Shown piece by piece: positions 22,285-34,426 of a DNA stretch of 64,000 nucleotides (position 1 is the stretch's first letter; every line of letters begins with the position of its first letter). Both the position numbers and the translations under genes were made by a program. The DNA is taken from the NCBI GenBank assembly GCA_900169235.1, contig FWCC01000127.1, forward strand, positions 22,187 through 86,186, in the 5' to 3' direction. Source of the DNA: Zarea fungicola. Lineage: Eukaryota > Ascomycota > Sordariomycetes > Hypocreales > Cordycipitaceae. The notes below the pieces were generated by a model. The model ran no database searches and was not told the DNA's origin. It saw only the letters and a list, made by a program, of their open reading frames with translations.

Positions 22285-24751
22285 AGCTGCGATAGTTCCT
22301 GGCAACGGTCTATCTGGGAGAGTCGCAATGAAATGAAAAGGCACGATTACAAAAGAGCTGGTTCAAAGAGGCACGACGAAAGATGAGGAAGAGCGGATTA
22401 AATATTGATGAATCTTTAATGGTGAATTATTCATGGCTGGCATGTAAAACTTGGTGACAGACTCGTGGCTGCTGACTTAAACTTCATTAATCTCCACATT
22501 GTGGCCCTACTGAGTAGTATTCTTCAAGGCTGACCAGCGAAACGAAGACTCTCACTCGTGGCGGCGGGGGCGATGCGACGCAGCCATGATTAATCGATCA
22601 CATCAACAGCCTAACGTTCTCGGCTATGGTAGAGGCAAGGATAACCGCTTGTCGTGACTCACGGAACGTAGACATAATAACCTTTCCTAAACTGGTAAAT
22701 TTACGCTCGTGTTATCAGTCTCCCAAGTATAGCACTTCGATACAGATAGTGAATAAGCCGAACGTAATGAAGAATCTAGAGTTCGCAATGGCGAGATTAT
22801 CCTTGAATACACTGTCGCGAACAATGTATATGTTGGTTTAACAGCCGACAACGACTCTGCCAACAACATCTGCCGACGGGCTCTGCCTCAGCCACACGTC
22901 CACCAGAAAATTCGGACTAGTGCTGATTAGTGGAGAGCGTAGCCTTGATGGAAGTCTTATTTCCTTATTAAAGGGCCCCTGGTGGCTCTCTGCAGCCACT
23001 AAACGGTGTCTAAAAATATCGCCTGACTAGCTACCAAGCGTGAGATGCCAATAAACCCCCGCCGATGGGAGATACGACACGCAGACAAGGCATAATTACA
23101 GATACATACGGAGCCGGAGTAAAGCTGACAACATTTGATAGGAATACAAGGCGGGCAGGGAGTGGAGGCTAGACAAATCAGACAGACGTATAATCTCGTT
23201 TTTTTCGCTCGCGACTCCGTACGCCGGAGGACTCGTTTATTAAGCTACGCGGGATTTGTGCTAAAACACTGTTGAGTAATCGAATTTGGCGCGGGCGCCG
23301 GCACTCTGACACGACGCGTCCGCACTACCTGTCTATTTTGGTATAATTACCAGCGAGCCTATAGTGTATTTCAAGTCCCTACTCCGTTGAGCAGATAGGC
23401 ATCGCAATCCTAGGACATGACATAAAGAAGTTTGGAGATTAGTTGGCAGTGTTGGTCAAATTTTTGAGCTTGGGGGATTTCAACATACGGATGCATGAAT
23501 TACTTGCGGTACATTGCAAACTATTCGCTCGGCCCCGCGACCCGGATAGCTGGGAGTTACTTGCAACTTGATATGTAATACGCTGAAACAGAGCCACAAG
23601 TTTTAAGCGGTAACCGTTTCCGTAACTAACTGACGGTCACTATAAGCCATTGCAAGTTAGTGTACGGAGTAGCGTAGAAGGGAATCCACACATATTACAC
23701 TTTCGCATTGGAACTCTTTTTTAAGGTCTGGCATCGTGCCGTGCGTTGACCGTAGACTGAAGGCGTCCACCCTTTAATCTCTTTTGAATATGGATCGGCA
23801 TTACCAGCTTACTGGTATTTACTGTATTGGTATTTACCATGAACGTCGCCCCTTGGCTTTCTCTGAAAGACGTGATTAGTAAGTAATCAGCTAAATGATG
23901 AGAGGTTAGCCGTGTAAACGTTACTTTGGAAGGAAATGAAGGATAGGTACCACATAAAATGCAAATCCTGGTGCTCGGTTCCGTTTGATTATTTTTACTG
24001 TATGGAAGAAACGACTCAAGACTTGTATCGATCAGCATTGTTTGCATTTACAATGTGGACTGAGTTTGTGCCCTAGCCAAGTTGGGTTGTGCAACTTCCA
24101 CTTGCGGTCTCAAGAAAGCGCACCCACTACGAACTCTACGGATGAATGGAGATTCAAGCACACCTACAGCCTTGGCAAGGCAGCAAGCAGATTTCTTCAG
24201 GGTGCACCCAGCTGGCTGGAACCAATTAGCTCCGTTCTCGCTTCCTGCTGGGCGCCAATGATGACAAAAAAAACTAGGTTCATTGTGGCAATACTATGAT
24301 TGTGGCAGTTTTTCTATTGTTGTCCCGGTGCACACCCGAAACTCAAAACTTTACACGTCGATGGGCATAGCGAAAACCCGCCAAAGTCAAGGAATCTTCA
24401 CTTGATGGCGGAAGGAAGACAGCCACAGTGTGACAGCTTCGTTACTGACAGGCCCACCAGCGCCATACACTAGTATGTCTTCGAATATCACTTCTTTGTG
24501 GCTGAAGTTGGTTTTTGGGCCATTTGTGGTTTATTTTTCTAGTTACTAAATATATCCTATTCGGCCAGAGTACTGCTACGTGATCCCATGTACACCTGTT
24601 TGGTCTCCGAGGTAGTCAACTGGCGGCTTGGAATTACAAGAACAGTTGAATGTCTGGGTTGAACGGCAATGAGCAGCACACAAACCGAAGCCAGTGGAGG
24701 TTGTATTATACAAGTCAGGCGTAGATACAGGATACGTTGTCAGTGCACTCA
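22285..24751. other. Intergenic, no supported gene
   Basis: Promoter of the LtrA gene on its left side and 3' flank of the PSST-like gene on its right side. Only short, non-conserved open frames. Composition is ordinary and I see no transposon signature. Confidence 0.6.
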
Positions 24752-25439
24752 TTATCTCCTGTACCACATGCGTGTGACTTTGGTCCGCCTCATCTTCGCC
24801 TGCAGCAAAAAGACGCCTTGTAGGAGGGCCTCGGCTGTTGGTGGGCATCCTGGAACGTAAATATCCACCGGCAGCACTCGATCAACTCCTCTGACAACAG
24901 AATAGCTGTAGTGATAGTACCCCCCACCATTAGCACAGCTCCCCATGCTAATTACCCATTTTGGGTCAGGCATCTGGTCGTAACATTGACGAACTGCTGG
25001 AGCCATCTTATTCGTCACCGTTCCCGCAACAATCATGACATCCGATTGCCGGGGTGAAGCCCGGAAAATAATGCCGAGCCTGTCTTGATCGTATCGGGGC
25101 ATTGATGTATGCATCATCTCAACACCACAACATGCGAGTGCAAAGGTAAGTGGCCAGAGCGAAGATTGTCGACCCCAGTTGACAAGGGAGTCCAGTGTCG
25201 TTCTTTGCACATGAGAGTGTTAGCCAACGCCATTTCGAGCCTGTATACACGTACAAAGCATGTTCGGCCGCCGATGAAGCCTCGTTTCCGCGCCGTGCGA
25301 CGTCTGCTGCACCATCTGCGCGTGGCCGTTGCGGTTCGTGGAACGACTTGGCGCTGTTCCACCGTAAGCCAAGAGCTTTGTGTCGTGTGAAACAGGAACT
25401 AAAAGGCAATTTAACTTTTTTCCGAGAAATAAATCTCAC
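24752..25439 (-). CDS. NADH:ubiquinone oxidoreductase (complex I) PSST/NDUFS7-type subunit, divergent copy
   Basis: Two exons (25439-25255, 25202-24752; intron 25203-25254, donor GTACGT, CTAAC branch) give 211 residues. The first ~60 residues are basic and Ser-rich ([25 protein letters not shown]), fitting a mitochondrial presequence. The conserved part starts at [10 protein letters not shown], formed across the splice. All four ligands of iron-sulfur cluster N2 are present: the CC pair in [10 protein letters not shown], the Cys in MGSCANGGG and the Cys in YVPGCPP. This subunit forms part of the quinone pocket. Several positions differ from the very conserved fungal form as I remember it (ACCGV for ACCAV, MHTSMP for [17 protein letters not shown] for EALMYGIFQLQ), so I take it as a paralogue; that needs the genome. 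Confidence 0.85.
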
Positions 25440-25713
25440 GTATAAGTAAATTCTTGTTTCAAATATTCACGGTTGAGACGACTGGGTCTGTGTGAAGGTA
25501 CTGACCTGTTGCCACCCTTTGTGGAAGACGAGGCATGGCGGTGCGGACGACAACGCCTATTCCCCTTGAAAAATTCACACAAATACTTTATTGTTGAAAA
25601 TGAGTAGAGTTGCTGCACTGGCAGATCGGCAATCAACCTAATTTAGCGGGTGAGTCTATTAAGATGCAAGCCGAGATCCATCCCGGCCGGAGAAAACCCG
25701 CCAAATCGCTAGA

Positions 25714-27910
25714 ATGAGTAGTACCTTCAACGGACAACACCCGCCAAATCCATCACTAGCAGAGGACCAAGACGACACTCTCCCATGCTCCCATGCTCTT
25801 ATGCCTAGAGAAAAATCGCCTACCGCCCTTCCCGAGGGCAAATTCCCCTGTGTGGTTTGTGGAAAGACCTTTTCGCGCGGCCATCATCTTTCTCGACACA
25901 CCGCAATTCGTGCGTCTACTGCTGCGGTGCATCCGGCTACATGAATTACGGACGCGCTGAATAGATACCAAAGACGAGCGGCATTGCTGTCTCTATTGCT
26001 CCAAGACGTTTTCTCGAAGGCATGTATCTCCCCTTTCTTTGTCGCAGCACCATATTCTGCGAATGAATGCTAATCTAACGTAATTAACAGCGACATCTGC
26101 CGAAAGCACGCCAATAAATGCCCGCAACGCGAACCTCAACAGGCGCTGCCAGCACCCACTCGTGGGCGACGGCCTGGCGCGTGCCAGGCTTGCTATAATA
26201 GCAAATCTGCCTGTGATAGACAGACACCATGTCATCGATGTCTCAATCGACAACTTGAATGTAGCTATCGCAGAAAATCTACTGCGTTCGCGACCTCAAC
26301 GGGAGCGCATACCGGTGGCACCCCGTACCTACTCAAAATCACGAACCCAAGCGCCAAAACTATGTTAGAATTCTTTGATCACGATGAAGCTGATCCAGAT
26401 ATTGATGATGCAGCTGCTGTAGCAACCGTTGGCTGGGGCCAGGCTGTTGAGAACGACGACGACATCCTGCTCTGGAGTCTCAGCTCGGTGCTTGACCTTC
26501 AGCAACTAGGCCTAGCCTCCACAGATAATTACGGAATTCCAGGTCCGCCTGCCAGTATGGCAGACCTAGCGCCCATATTTCGTCCGGCTGTGTTCAATGT
26601 GCTTGAGACAAAGATGGAGCTTGCCGCCAACCAACTAAGTGCTCTACATGAGCTGCTACTGGTCTCCAGCCCATCTTACAGTAATGACATCAGTACAGAG
26701 CTTCTCAAATCTCATCTTTCAGCAAGGAATGCCATTGTATTCTCAGTTGTGTTTTTCCAACAATCGCATCGGTATATATCTCTGGTTCATCGACCATCAT
26801 TTGGTTCACCAGAAACATCCGTCACCCTACTGCTAGCAGTGGCATTCGCAGGTGCCACCCGATCGCCGCCGCGCAAAGAGGTACTCTTCATTCATAGTCT
26901 AGCACGACTTTTGGAGGAATACATCTTCCAACACTTGGATCAACATATGCTTGGCTTTCATACCGCAGGCCCATCCAGGGAACTAATCGAGACTCTACAG
27001 GCTGCCATTCTCATTCATCTGATACAGTTTATGAGACAAGCAGGCGAGACTCGCGAAAGATTGAGAACTGTTAGGCTTCCGAAATTAGTCTCGGCGTCTC
27101 GGAGGCTCCAACTTTTTGCTACGAAGCACATGCCTAGTGTGGACTGGCTGAAGTTCGTCGAGACGGAAAGTCACATTCGGTATTTTACACCCACACATGC
27201 TGCCAATTCTTCGCCCTCTAACAATAGTAGTATTGCCCACTGGATTGCCATGGCTGACTGGTATCAAACAATCATGTTTCATATGCCACCACAAGTGGCA
27301 GTCTGGGAGATGTCCGGGGATATGCCTTGTTCACTTGATATATGGAATGCGAGAAGTGCTGAAGTTTTCCGAGCCATTATTCGAACTGGAAGGTTGCCAC
27401 TGAATCCTTGGTCAATTTGTCGCTGCATCAAGGGATTAACGCGACAGCCTAGTGGACTCGGCGGGGATCCCAGGTTGACCCCAGCCAGCTGGCAATTTTC
27501 CATGTCAGACTTGATGCTTGTGGTGTTCGGTAAGCTGTTATAATATTTTTATCGAGAAAAATTGCAGAAAATCTAGTTACTGACAGATTATTACAGGGCT
27601 CACTAGCGTCGTAATCTCAGCAGAGCTGACGTTGACCATGGACGATACTGCTTCAACATGGCTGGTGACTCTGGAGAGATGGCAATGCCTTTGGAAGGAC
27701 GCTACGCGATCTTTAGATAAAAAGGCCATAATTTCAAGTGGCATCGAGCGATACAGTCACGAGCATGCAGAGTTGCTACGAAAGATTATCGAAAGGTCTA
27801 CTGCAGAACCAGGATCACCAAAGCCACTGTACCTAGCGAGTAATGGCCATGACACCGTTGCGGCACTTCACGAATTTCTCGTTCTGTTTTGCCAGCCAGG
27901 TACGACCTAG
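25714..27910 (+). CDS. Transcription factor with two C2H2-type fingers, a Zn2Cys6 cluster and fungal MHR domain
   Basis: Four exons (25714-25909, 25965-26019, 26091-27529, 27597-27910) give 667 residues. Finger 1 is CVVC-x12-H-x3-H; its last His codon is split by the intron 25910-25964. Finger 2 is CLYC-x12-H-x3-C, split by the intron 26020-26090, which appears to be a GC-AG intron (AG|GCATGT donor). A canonical zinc cluster follows (C-x2-C-x6-C-x5-C-x2-C-x6-C, ACQACYNSKSACDRQTPCHRCLNRQLEC). The rest resembles the fungal transcription-factor middle region (FFQQSHRYISLVHRPSF). It sits between the PSST-like gene (divergent) and a transporter, so it may regulate them. The last exon may be longer if a further intron follows the GTACGA at 27900. 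Confidence 0.85.
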
Positions 27911-28532
27911 CCGGTATATTGGATAGTATAAATGATTGTTCTGTAGTTTAGACACTAAAATTGCTCGCCATTACCATCTTTCTACGCTGAACAGAAGGAG
28001 GAAAGTAACTCTGTGTGACCGAAACGGACAGCCATGGCTATCATCAAAAGGCCTCGATTCTGAATGGACTGTCAACGAAGAATTTATTTTTGTCTATTTA
28101 TGTAACAACCTTGATCATGCACCACAAGGCTCCAGTCCGCGCCTCCATCAAACCCCCCAATTGTCAACCAGCTCTCGATGTCGGCTGGAGGGAATTGACC
28201 AAATCGCCGTGATGGAGCCTGATGGAGTGACCAATTGCCGTCCTACTTACAGCCTACTAATTTTCCTGTACCCCCCCTCTTGCTGAAACCCAAGGGTACT
28301 TTATTCCATTTGTCGATTTATCGCGTTCCATCCACTGTTTCCAAACCACGCGTCGAGATCGAACTTCCACGTTGCTCGCGCATTGAGCCAGTATCCAAAA
28401 CATCCCTATCCTTGACCCTTCATGAGTTTGATCTACCTAGTCAACTCTGAACATGTGCAGCCGGAGCGAGCGAGCCCACCAAGAGACTGGGCACCCCTCC
28501 CGCGGTATCCTACTGCCAGGCGAACGTTGACT
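27911..28532. other. Intergenic between convergent genes
   Basis: 3' flanks of the regulator and the MCT-type transporter. No supported gene; short open frames only. Confidence 0.55.
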
Positions 28533-30160
28533 CTAGAATACTGAAAGAAGTCGCTTCTGTGAGACCAATCTAACAGCGAGCAGCATGGACGTTCCGAGCA
28601 GAATAGAGCAGGCAGTGAAGACATAGACACCCCACCACTGGTGCGTCTTGTCTCGGATTGTGCCACTAATTGGTCCACTGGCCAGTGTGCCGACGGAGCA
28701 AATAGCCATCATGGCGCCAATTCGCAGGCCAATGCGTCCCATACTGGCCGGCGTCGTTTGCGCTACGCAAGCAGACCCAAGTGGCACGATACCTCCCGAG
28801 GAGAATCCAAATAGAAGTGAGACGGCCATCATTGATGGTAGTGTAGATGTTTGCATCCAGCATAGAGTGGCGATGCCCGTGAGAGTGGATATGCAGATGA
28901 GCATATTAAATCTAAACAAGAATTCGGTCAGTGTCCAAAAATCTGGCATCATGTTTTTATGTATTCCATGCGAACACATACCTGCCAATTTGATCTGCCA
29001 CCCAACCTGATAGGATGCGACCGCACAAAGATGCCACATAGGTAATAGCGAGCATGTTGTTCGCCATAGTGGGCGAAACGCCATGATCGATGGCATATTG
29101 TGGGATATAGAAAAAGGGCACCATCATTCCACCATTGATGAAGAGGAGTCCGAGACTGAGAGCCAAGAACCGAACATCAAGAATGGTGCCCGCAAGTGAA
29201 GTCTGTTGTACAGGGGCCGGGGGTGCCTTGGCCTCAGCGTCGTCGTTGGCTGGCTTGGTGAGTTTTCGCTCTTTGACAAGGAAGCAAGATGTCAACATGA
29301 GAGGGGCAGCAATAACACCAGTGGCGCGATGCGTCCCGTTGATGCCAATTTTGTCAATGAGCTGGTTCAGAACAAGTGGCCAGAGAATGCCGCCCGCGGA
29401 AGCTCCAGAAACAACAAGACCAAGCGCAAGACCCCTCCTCTTATCAAACCACTCGGAAACGGCACTCGTAGTCGGATAAAAGCTAACCAATGTCAATAAG
29501 TGAACAGGATATTCTACAGAATGATGGTTGTGAGGCATCAGGTAACTTACAGTAGAGCACAGCCCAGGCCAAGGGTAAACCCTTGGGCAAGAAGGAGTTG
29601 GTAGAACTTGGTGGAAAAGCTGCAGGAGAGAAACGAAACCAGACACAGGAAGGTACCCATAAGCATTGGTATTCTGGCACCCCATTTATCGAAAATCGGA
29701 CCAACAACTATTCCTCCAACGAATAAAACGAACATCTAGATTGTCATTAGTTGTGAAGCTTCACGGTTGATATACCTTGCGCTGGTGGTGACTTACTTGA
29801 GCACTACCAATCCAAGTTACAAGCGATGTACTCATGTGCAAATCTGTCTCATAGACGGACTCGAATGTTCCAAATGCGTTAACAATGCCTTGGAAAATTG
29901 TTTAGCCACTAGTATGCATTTATTGCAATCGATTTGTCCGAGAAAGTCATACCGAATGAAGCGGTAAAGTTGAGCCAGCCTCCAAGCACAACCAACCAAG
30001 CACGGCGTCCACCGTCCGGGGCCGGTTCCCCAACATTCTCCGGAATATATTCCTCACGGCTGGAGAACGGAGATATTGAGCCGTCTTTCTCGATCGGACT
30101 GCCAACTTCACTGGAGGTTACAGTCACAAGTTTATGGTCTTTGTCGTCGGAGCGCTCCAT
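28533..30160 (-). CDS. MFS transporter, monocarboxylate-transporter (MCT/MCH) type
   Basis: Five exons (30160-29953, 29888-29797, 29735-29551, 29482-28982, 28911-28533) with introns of 61-70 bases give 454 residues. A hydrophilic N-terminus is followed by the MCT signature region APDGGRRAWLVVLGGWLNF at helix 1. Other marks are WIGSAQMFVLFVGGIVVGPIFDKWG and SEWFDKRRGLALGLVVSGASAGG (the RRGLA cytosolic loop typical of fungal MCT-like permeases). The second half starts after an Ala/Lys-rich loop. Fungal members move monocarboxylates, riboflavin or secondary metabolites; the substrate is unknown. Its closeness to the regulator and the PSST-like gene makes an export or uptake role in the same small locus possible. 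Confidence 0.87.
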
Positions 30161-33100
30161 TGTTGACTTCGGAGGCGCGGCAGCGGCCTTGGTGTTTGTC
30201 GTACTAGGTTAGATGAACAGGATAAAAAAAGAAACGACATGACGATGAAGAGGCAGACTATATCTATAAACTCGAATACTGTAGAGCTGGAATTCTTCCA
30301 AGCCTGCATTCCTGGCCAATAAATCATATAGATAAGCCAGCCAGCCCGCCCAAGCGGAAACCAAGGGAGCCATCGTATTCCCCACGAGCCAAGACTCACA
30401 TGAATCCATTTGCTCTCGCCCAGATACAGTTTAATAAATGGAACCATTACACAGAAGCGATCGGAAACAAGCCCGTAAATCTATTCCGCAGGTAGCTGCA
30501 GCACTAATCTGCTCAGTTTATAGCGGGCTTGGGCACTTCCGGATCGGAGAATATTCATCATTCTCTTTACATGACGTAAAAATGCGGGCAGAACATCCCA
30601 CTGCAACTGTGACTCTCAGTGAATGCTCCGTGTCTCACCAGCGTGCATGCCTTTGGGAGGCTGCGTCGCATTCTTCCGCCAGATATCTAGGGGAATTTTC
30701 ATCTCCAAAGATGCTGGTTTTATTCGCGGGTGAGACATACTGTGAAAACTTGCTGGCATTGCGAGGTAATTAACCAACAAGTACGAGGGAGGCTGACCAC
30801 TGGCAGTCATTCCTCCTGGATGAGACACAGTGGTTGGTCTCAAGGAAGACGAGGGTTCGGCGCTGGTTGATCCGATTCGAAGGCGGCAATGCATCAATGG
30901 CACCATTGACTGTTGCTCATATCGCAGAAATAGCTAATCATTTATTTCACTTTTTTTTTTTCTGGGGGGAGATATTATGAGTGTTTTCCAGCTAATTGCC
31001 GTTTTTGGCAACCGTAGTACAGCAGGAAGCTTCCTGGCACTGGGGGCCTCGAGCCAGTGCGAGTTAATTACCAGTCAACTCCTTGGTGAGACAAGACAAC
31101 CCGGTTGACCCGGCTAAAGACTGATGTTGTTCTGCGACACGGTCCTGTGACTGCTGCATACCTGAGGACGCTGTCCCCATCCACAGCCACTCCTGCAGGT
31201 CAAATGAGGCTATCGTGAAACTGCAACACTGGTACTTTGTGCATCACTTTCTGCACTTTCTAACGCTTAGCCCGTAATCACCTGCCTACGGTTAGCTTAA
31301 GTACGCTTACTTTTTCAGGCCGCAATAACTGGGCATTTTGCAAAACCAAAGCGACTTAGATCAGAAAATCGGCTCTTTAAGAAGTTAATAATAACGGATC
31401 AAATATAAATTCACTGTCCTCCAGCCAGGAGCTGAGATGAGATGAGTGTGCCAGGGGAGGGAGTAAATAGTTACTGGAATGTGTGCGTGGTCAGTAATTT
31501 CAACGCGCTACAGTGGAGAGTGGCTGCTTGGCTTCCGCTAAAACGGGACCCAAAATGAGGGGCTTGACTTGCTCGCCAATCAGATTGTGTAGAAGTTATG
31601 TTTCTCTCCTGAAAGGGTCACATATTCCTATTGAAAGACCTCGACACTAAGTAGTGATCCCTCGTTTCATTTGTCGGGTTTTCGATTGAATATGGCTATG
31701 GAATTGGAAGTATGGATAACATCCACGTGCCGTCATCTCATTTGTAATACAAACTTTCGATCACACCCCAAGCTGTCATGGAGCTCCCAGGGAGGGCAAC
31801 AACTGTCACAAGTTCGCGGTTGGTCGATCCATGGAATTGGACTGGTCGTATACCAAGCCTGTGAAGTGAGAATGAGGTGGTTGATGTTGATTGATGGCCT
31901 ACCCCGAGTGTGCCCATGTTTTGCGTTGGAGGATCGGATCTGCACCTAGCTCTACTTGAAACTTGGAAGTAAATCGCGCCACATTTATAAACAAAAATAT
32001 TGCTCTAAACAATATTTGTCATGAATCTGTGTAAATTAAGCCATTGGACGCATTACTCAGCACTGGATTATAATCTCGGAAGGGGGAAGGCGCCCGTGGA
32101 AGATGCCGGGTCGGATGTGGCACCGCCGGAACGTGCACTTTTCGCAAGCAGACACGTCCAGCTAGAAAGCGCCCGCGGCCTGAGTTTGGTGAATCGACAC
32201 AGATAACATCCTATCCGAGACGTGCTGTTGACCGATTCTAGCGTTGGAATCCTGAGCAATATTAACACTTTAATACATACAGGCAGATTCGTGCATCGTC
32301 GGTGCCCTCTCAGCAAGCGTCTGTTTATTCTCGAGTGTGTGTCTTTTGCTGCGCACCACTTCCTCTCGGGGAAGTCATGCGATCCTCGCAATTCTCGCTC
32401 GACTCAAATAAGTCGCGCCATCACTCCTACTTTGTCTGTTCTGGTTCTTTTGTCCACCTATGCGCCATCTCATCTTTTTCGGCGGCTCCTGCGACTCCCA
32501 CTCCCGAAGCCGATCATTCTCTATAACAACTGAAACTCGTCTACCTGATTTCATCCGATATTAGATTGAAAATTTATAACCCTCCTCTCAAACTTGGAAA
32601 CTGTAGTGGAATTCTGTAGCATGCTTCCAAGTGCATTTAGAGGACGGTTGGGTTTATCGAGTTTCTTGATAAAAGATTTGTCGGCATCTGCGGTTCACTG
32701 TGGTCTCAACGTTTGTACCCTTTTGAGTAAAGCCAACTGCTCCTCTGGCGTCAAACTTTCGTCTTTGACTACTTTGAGTAATTTATTAGCAGTAATTTGT
32801 ATGTGAGCTTTACTCTGTCCGACGATCGGATCTGTGCATATCTTTGCGAGTAAAGTGCTTGTAGTTTGGCTCCTATATTTGCTTCTGATTCTGGATCTAG
32901 CCTTTAGGGTACCTGATTACTCTATCCGTTGGAATTTAATCATCTATTTTTAAACAATTGACTGGCAAATGAGTGACGCTTTAAACGGCTTCCTCAGTCT
33001 AAGAGCTTGATGGTATCGAACTGGAGTCTGAGAAACTAAAGTATCTGTGTGTTGTAAATAACCAGTAAAAAAGAAAACAACGTCTATAGCATCTATAGCA

Positions 33101-33796
33101 GCTACCTTTGACGTAGCGTTACAAATAGGTCCTCTAAAGTATCCTGAGCGGACCAAGTCTGTACGAGCCCGTTTCCTGCCACATGCCTGACGGTACAGGC
33201 GATAACCCGTTCATATGTTCCCTTGACATGCCCGCCGACACCGATCGGTATGTACTGGGCACGCCAAACAGTTCTCGCCTCTCCTTATCTAAGGCCTGAG
33301 GGCACAACACATAGTGTCCCATATATTTACCTACCGTTTTTTTACTCCAACAATGTCGTTACTTAAGCAGATCGGCGGAGTATATGCTGCGGCGTGTAAA
33401 GGTCTTATCAATCAGTACTGGATGTTGGGGATGTCTGGGGTGACATTGATCAACCTTTTCAACTCCATTGGCGAAATGGCGAGTAAGCCGTCAACGCAAC
33501 TCAATTTCGCTTCCAAATTGATGGAATGGGACTGATGACCACCCTTCTGGCAAAACTATTGCTTAAATTAATAGAGATCTTAACTGTAAACTAGCTATGG
33601 TCCTTTTTCCTTCCTTTAGTATATCTCCCTATTGCTCTGTGAAGCTTAGTATGCCCGGTGCTGATCACACTAACCCTACTGAGCCGCCATGTGAAACCGA
33701 GCCTCCTTCGCATCGAGGCTTCTGTTGACAGTAGTGTCACTTCCCTGGCCGCAGGCCCGCATGTTAGATTCCCCTCGCAGCACCGTGTAGGAGTGC
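30161..33796. other. 3.6 kb gene-poor region
   Basis: No gene that I can support. Short open frames exist (for example 33353-33535 plus, 60 codons from ATG, with good start context AACAATGTCG; and 32950-33156 minus), but none is recognisable. An A/T-rich run lies at 30945-30962. Confidence 0.5.
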
Positions 33797-34426
33797 CTAG
33801 TGATGACAATCGAAGTAGGCGATAAAAGATCTCCATCCGGGGCTGTTGCTGCAGGGACAGTTGGCTGAATTGGTGCATGACGTTTGACCATTGACACCAA
33901 CAGGCTGATAGGGACCCGAGCAGCCCGCACCGTACCACATAGAAGCAGTAGGGTTAGGTCTCCCTGCTGAGGACTGAAACAGTTTCTCGCTGTAGGAAAC
34001 GCTGTTAGAGTTGAGGGTAATGCAACCAGTGCCACAGCCAAAATTGTAGTTATTTAAAATAGCACGTCCGAAGCAGCTCCAGTTGTCATATAGCGTGATG
34101 CCACGATTTCCAGAACGCTTTTCCAAGGAGGTGTCATTGTTCCCATTGAAAATTAGCGTCGTTCCTTCATCTATAATGAAGTTGGGCATGCTGTCCGGTC
34201 GTGTCCAGTTTCCACCATCTGGGTTCGAAATAGCATCGATGTCCTCAGATGTCAAGTTATATAGAGGACCATTGTAATAGATAATTTTGCTGCCATCCTC
34301 AGGTTGGAGATAGACATCGCCAATGGCCATGTTGTCGCTTGGGAGAGCCGAGGCAATAGCTAACGTATTGCAGAATGCTGCAACCAGCTGGACACGACTC
34401 AAGAGTTTGTTTTTCATCATGTTCAA
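33797..34426 (-). CDS. Secreted cysteine-rich protein with Kex2-type cleavage site (candidate effector)
   Basis: 209 residues, intronless. It has a signal peptide (hydrophobic core VQLVAAFCNTLAIASA), then a pro-region of about 80 residues with NLT, NWT and NDT glycosylation sites. A dibasic LEKR site near residue 105 would release a mature domain of about 105 residues starting SGNRGITLYDNWSCFG. The mature part has eight cysteines (WSC, FGCGTGC, AGC, TSC, NCPC, DC), so four disulphides are possible. The family is not recognised. The ITLYDNWSCFG start recalls beta/gamma-crystallin-type or killer-protein-like folds, but this is weak. Small-secreted-protein roles in host or competitor interaction are an inference. 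Confidence 0.75.
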   Translation of the reverse strand: MNMMKNKLLSRVQLVAAFCNTLAIASALPSDNMAIGDVYLQPEDGSKIIYYNGPLYNLTSEDIDAISNPDGGNWTRPDSMPNFIIDEGTTLIFNGNNDTSLEKRSGNRGITLYDNWSCFGRAILNNYNFGCGTGCITLNSNSVSYSEKLFQSSAGRPNPTASMWYGAGCSGPYQPVGVNGQTSCTNSANCPCSNSPGWRSFIAYFDCHH

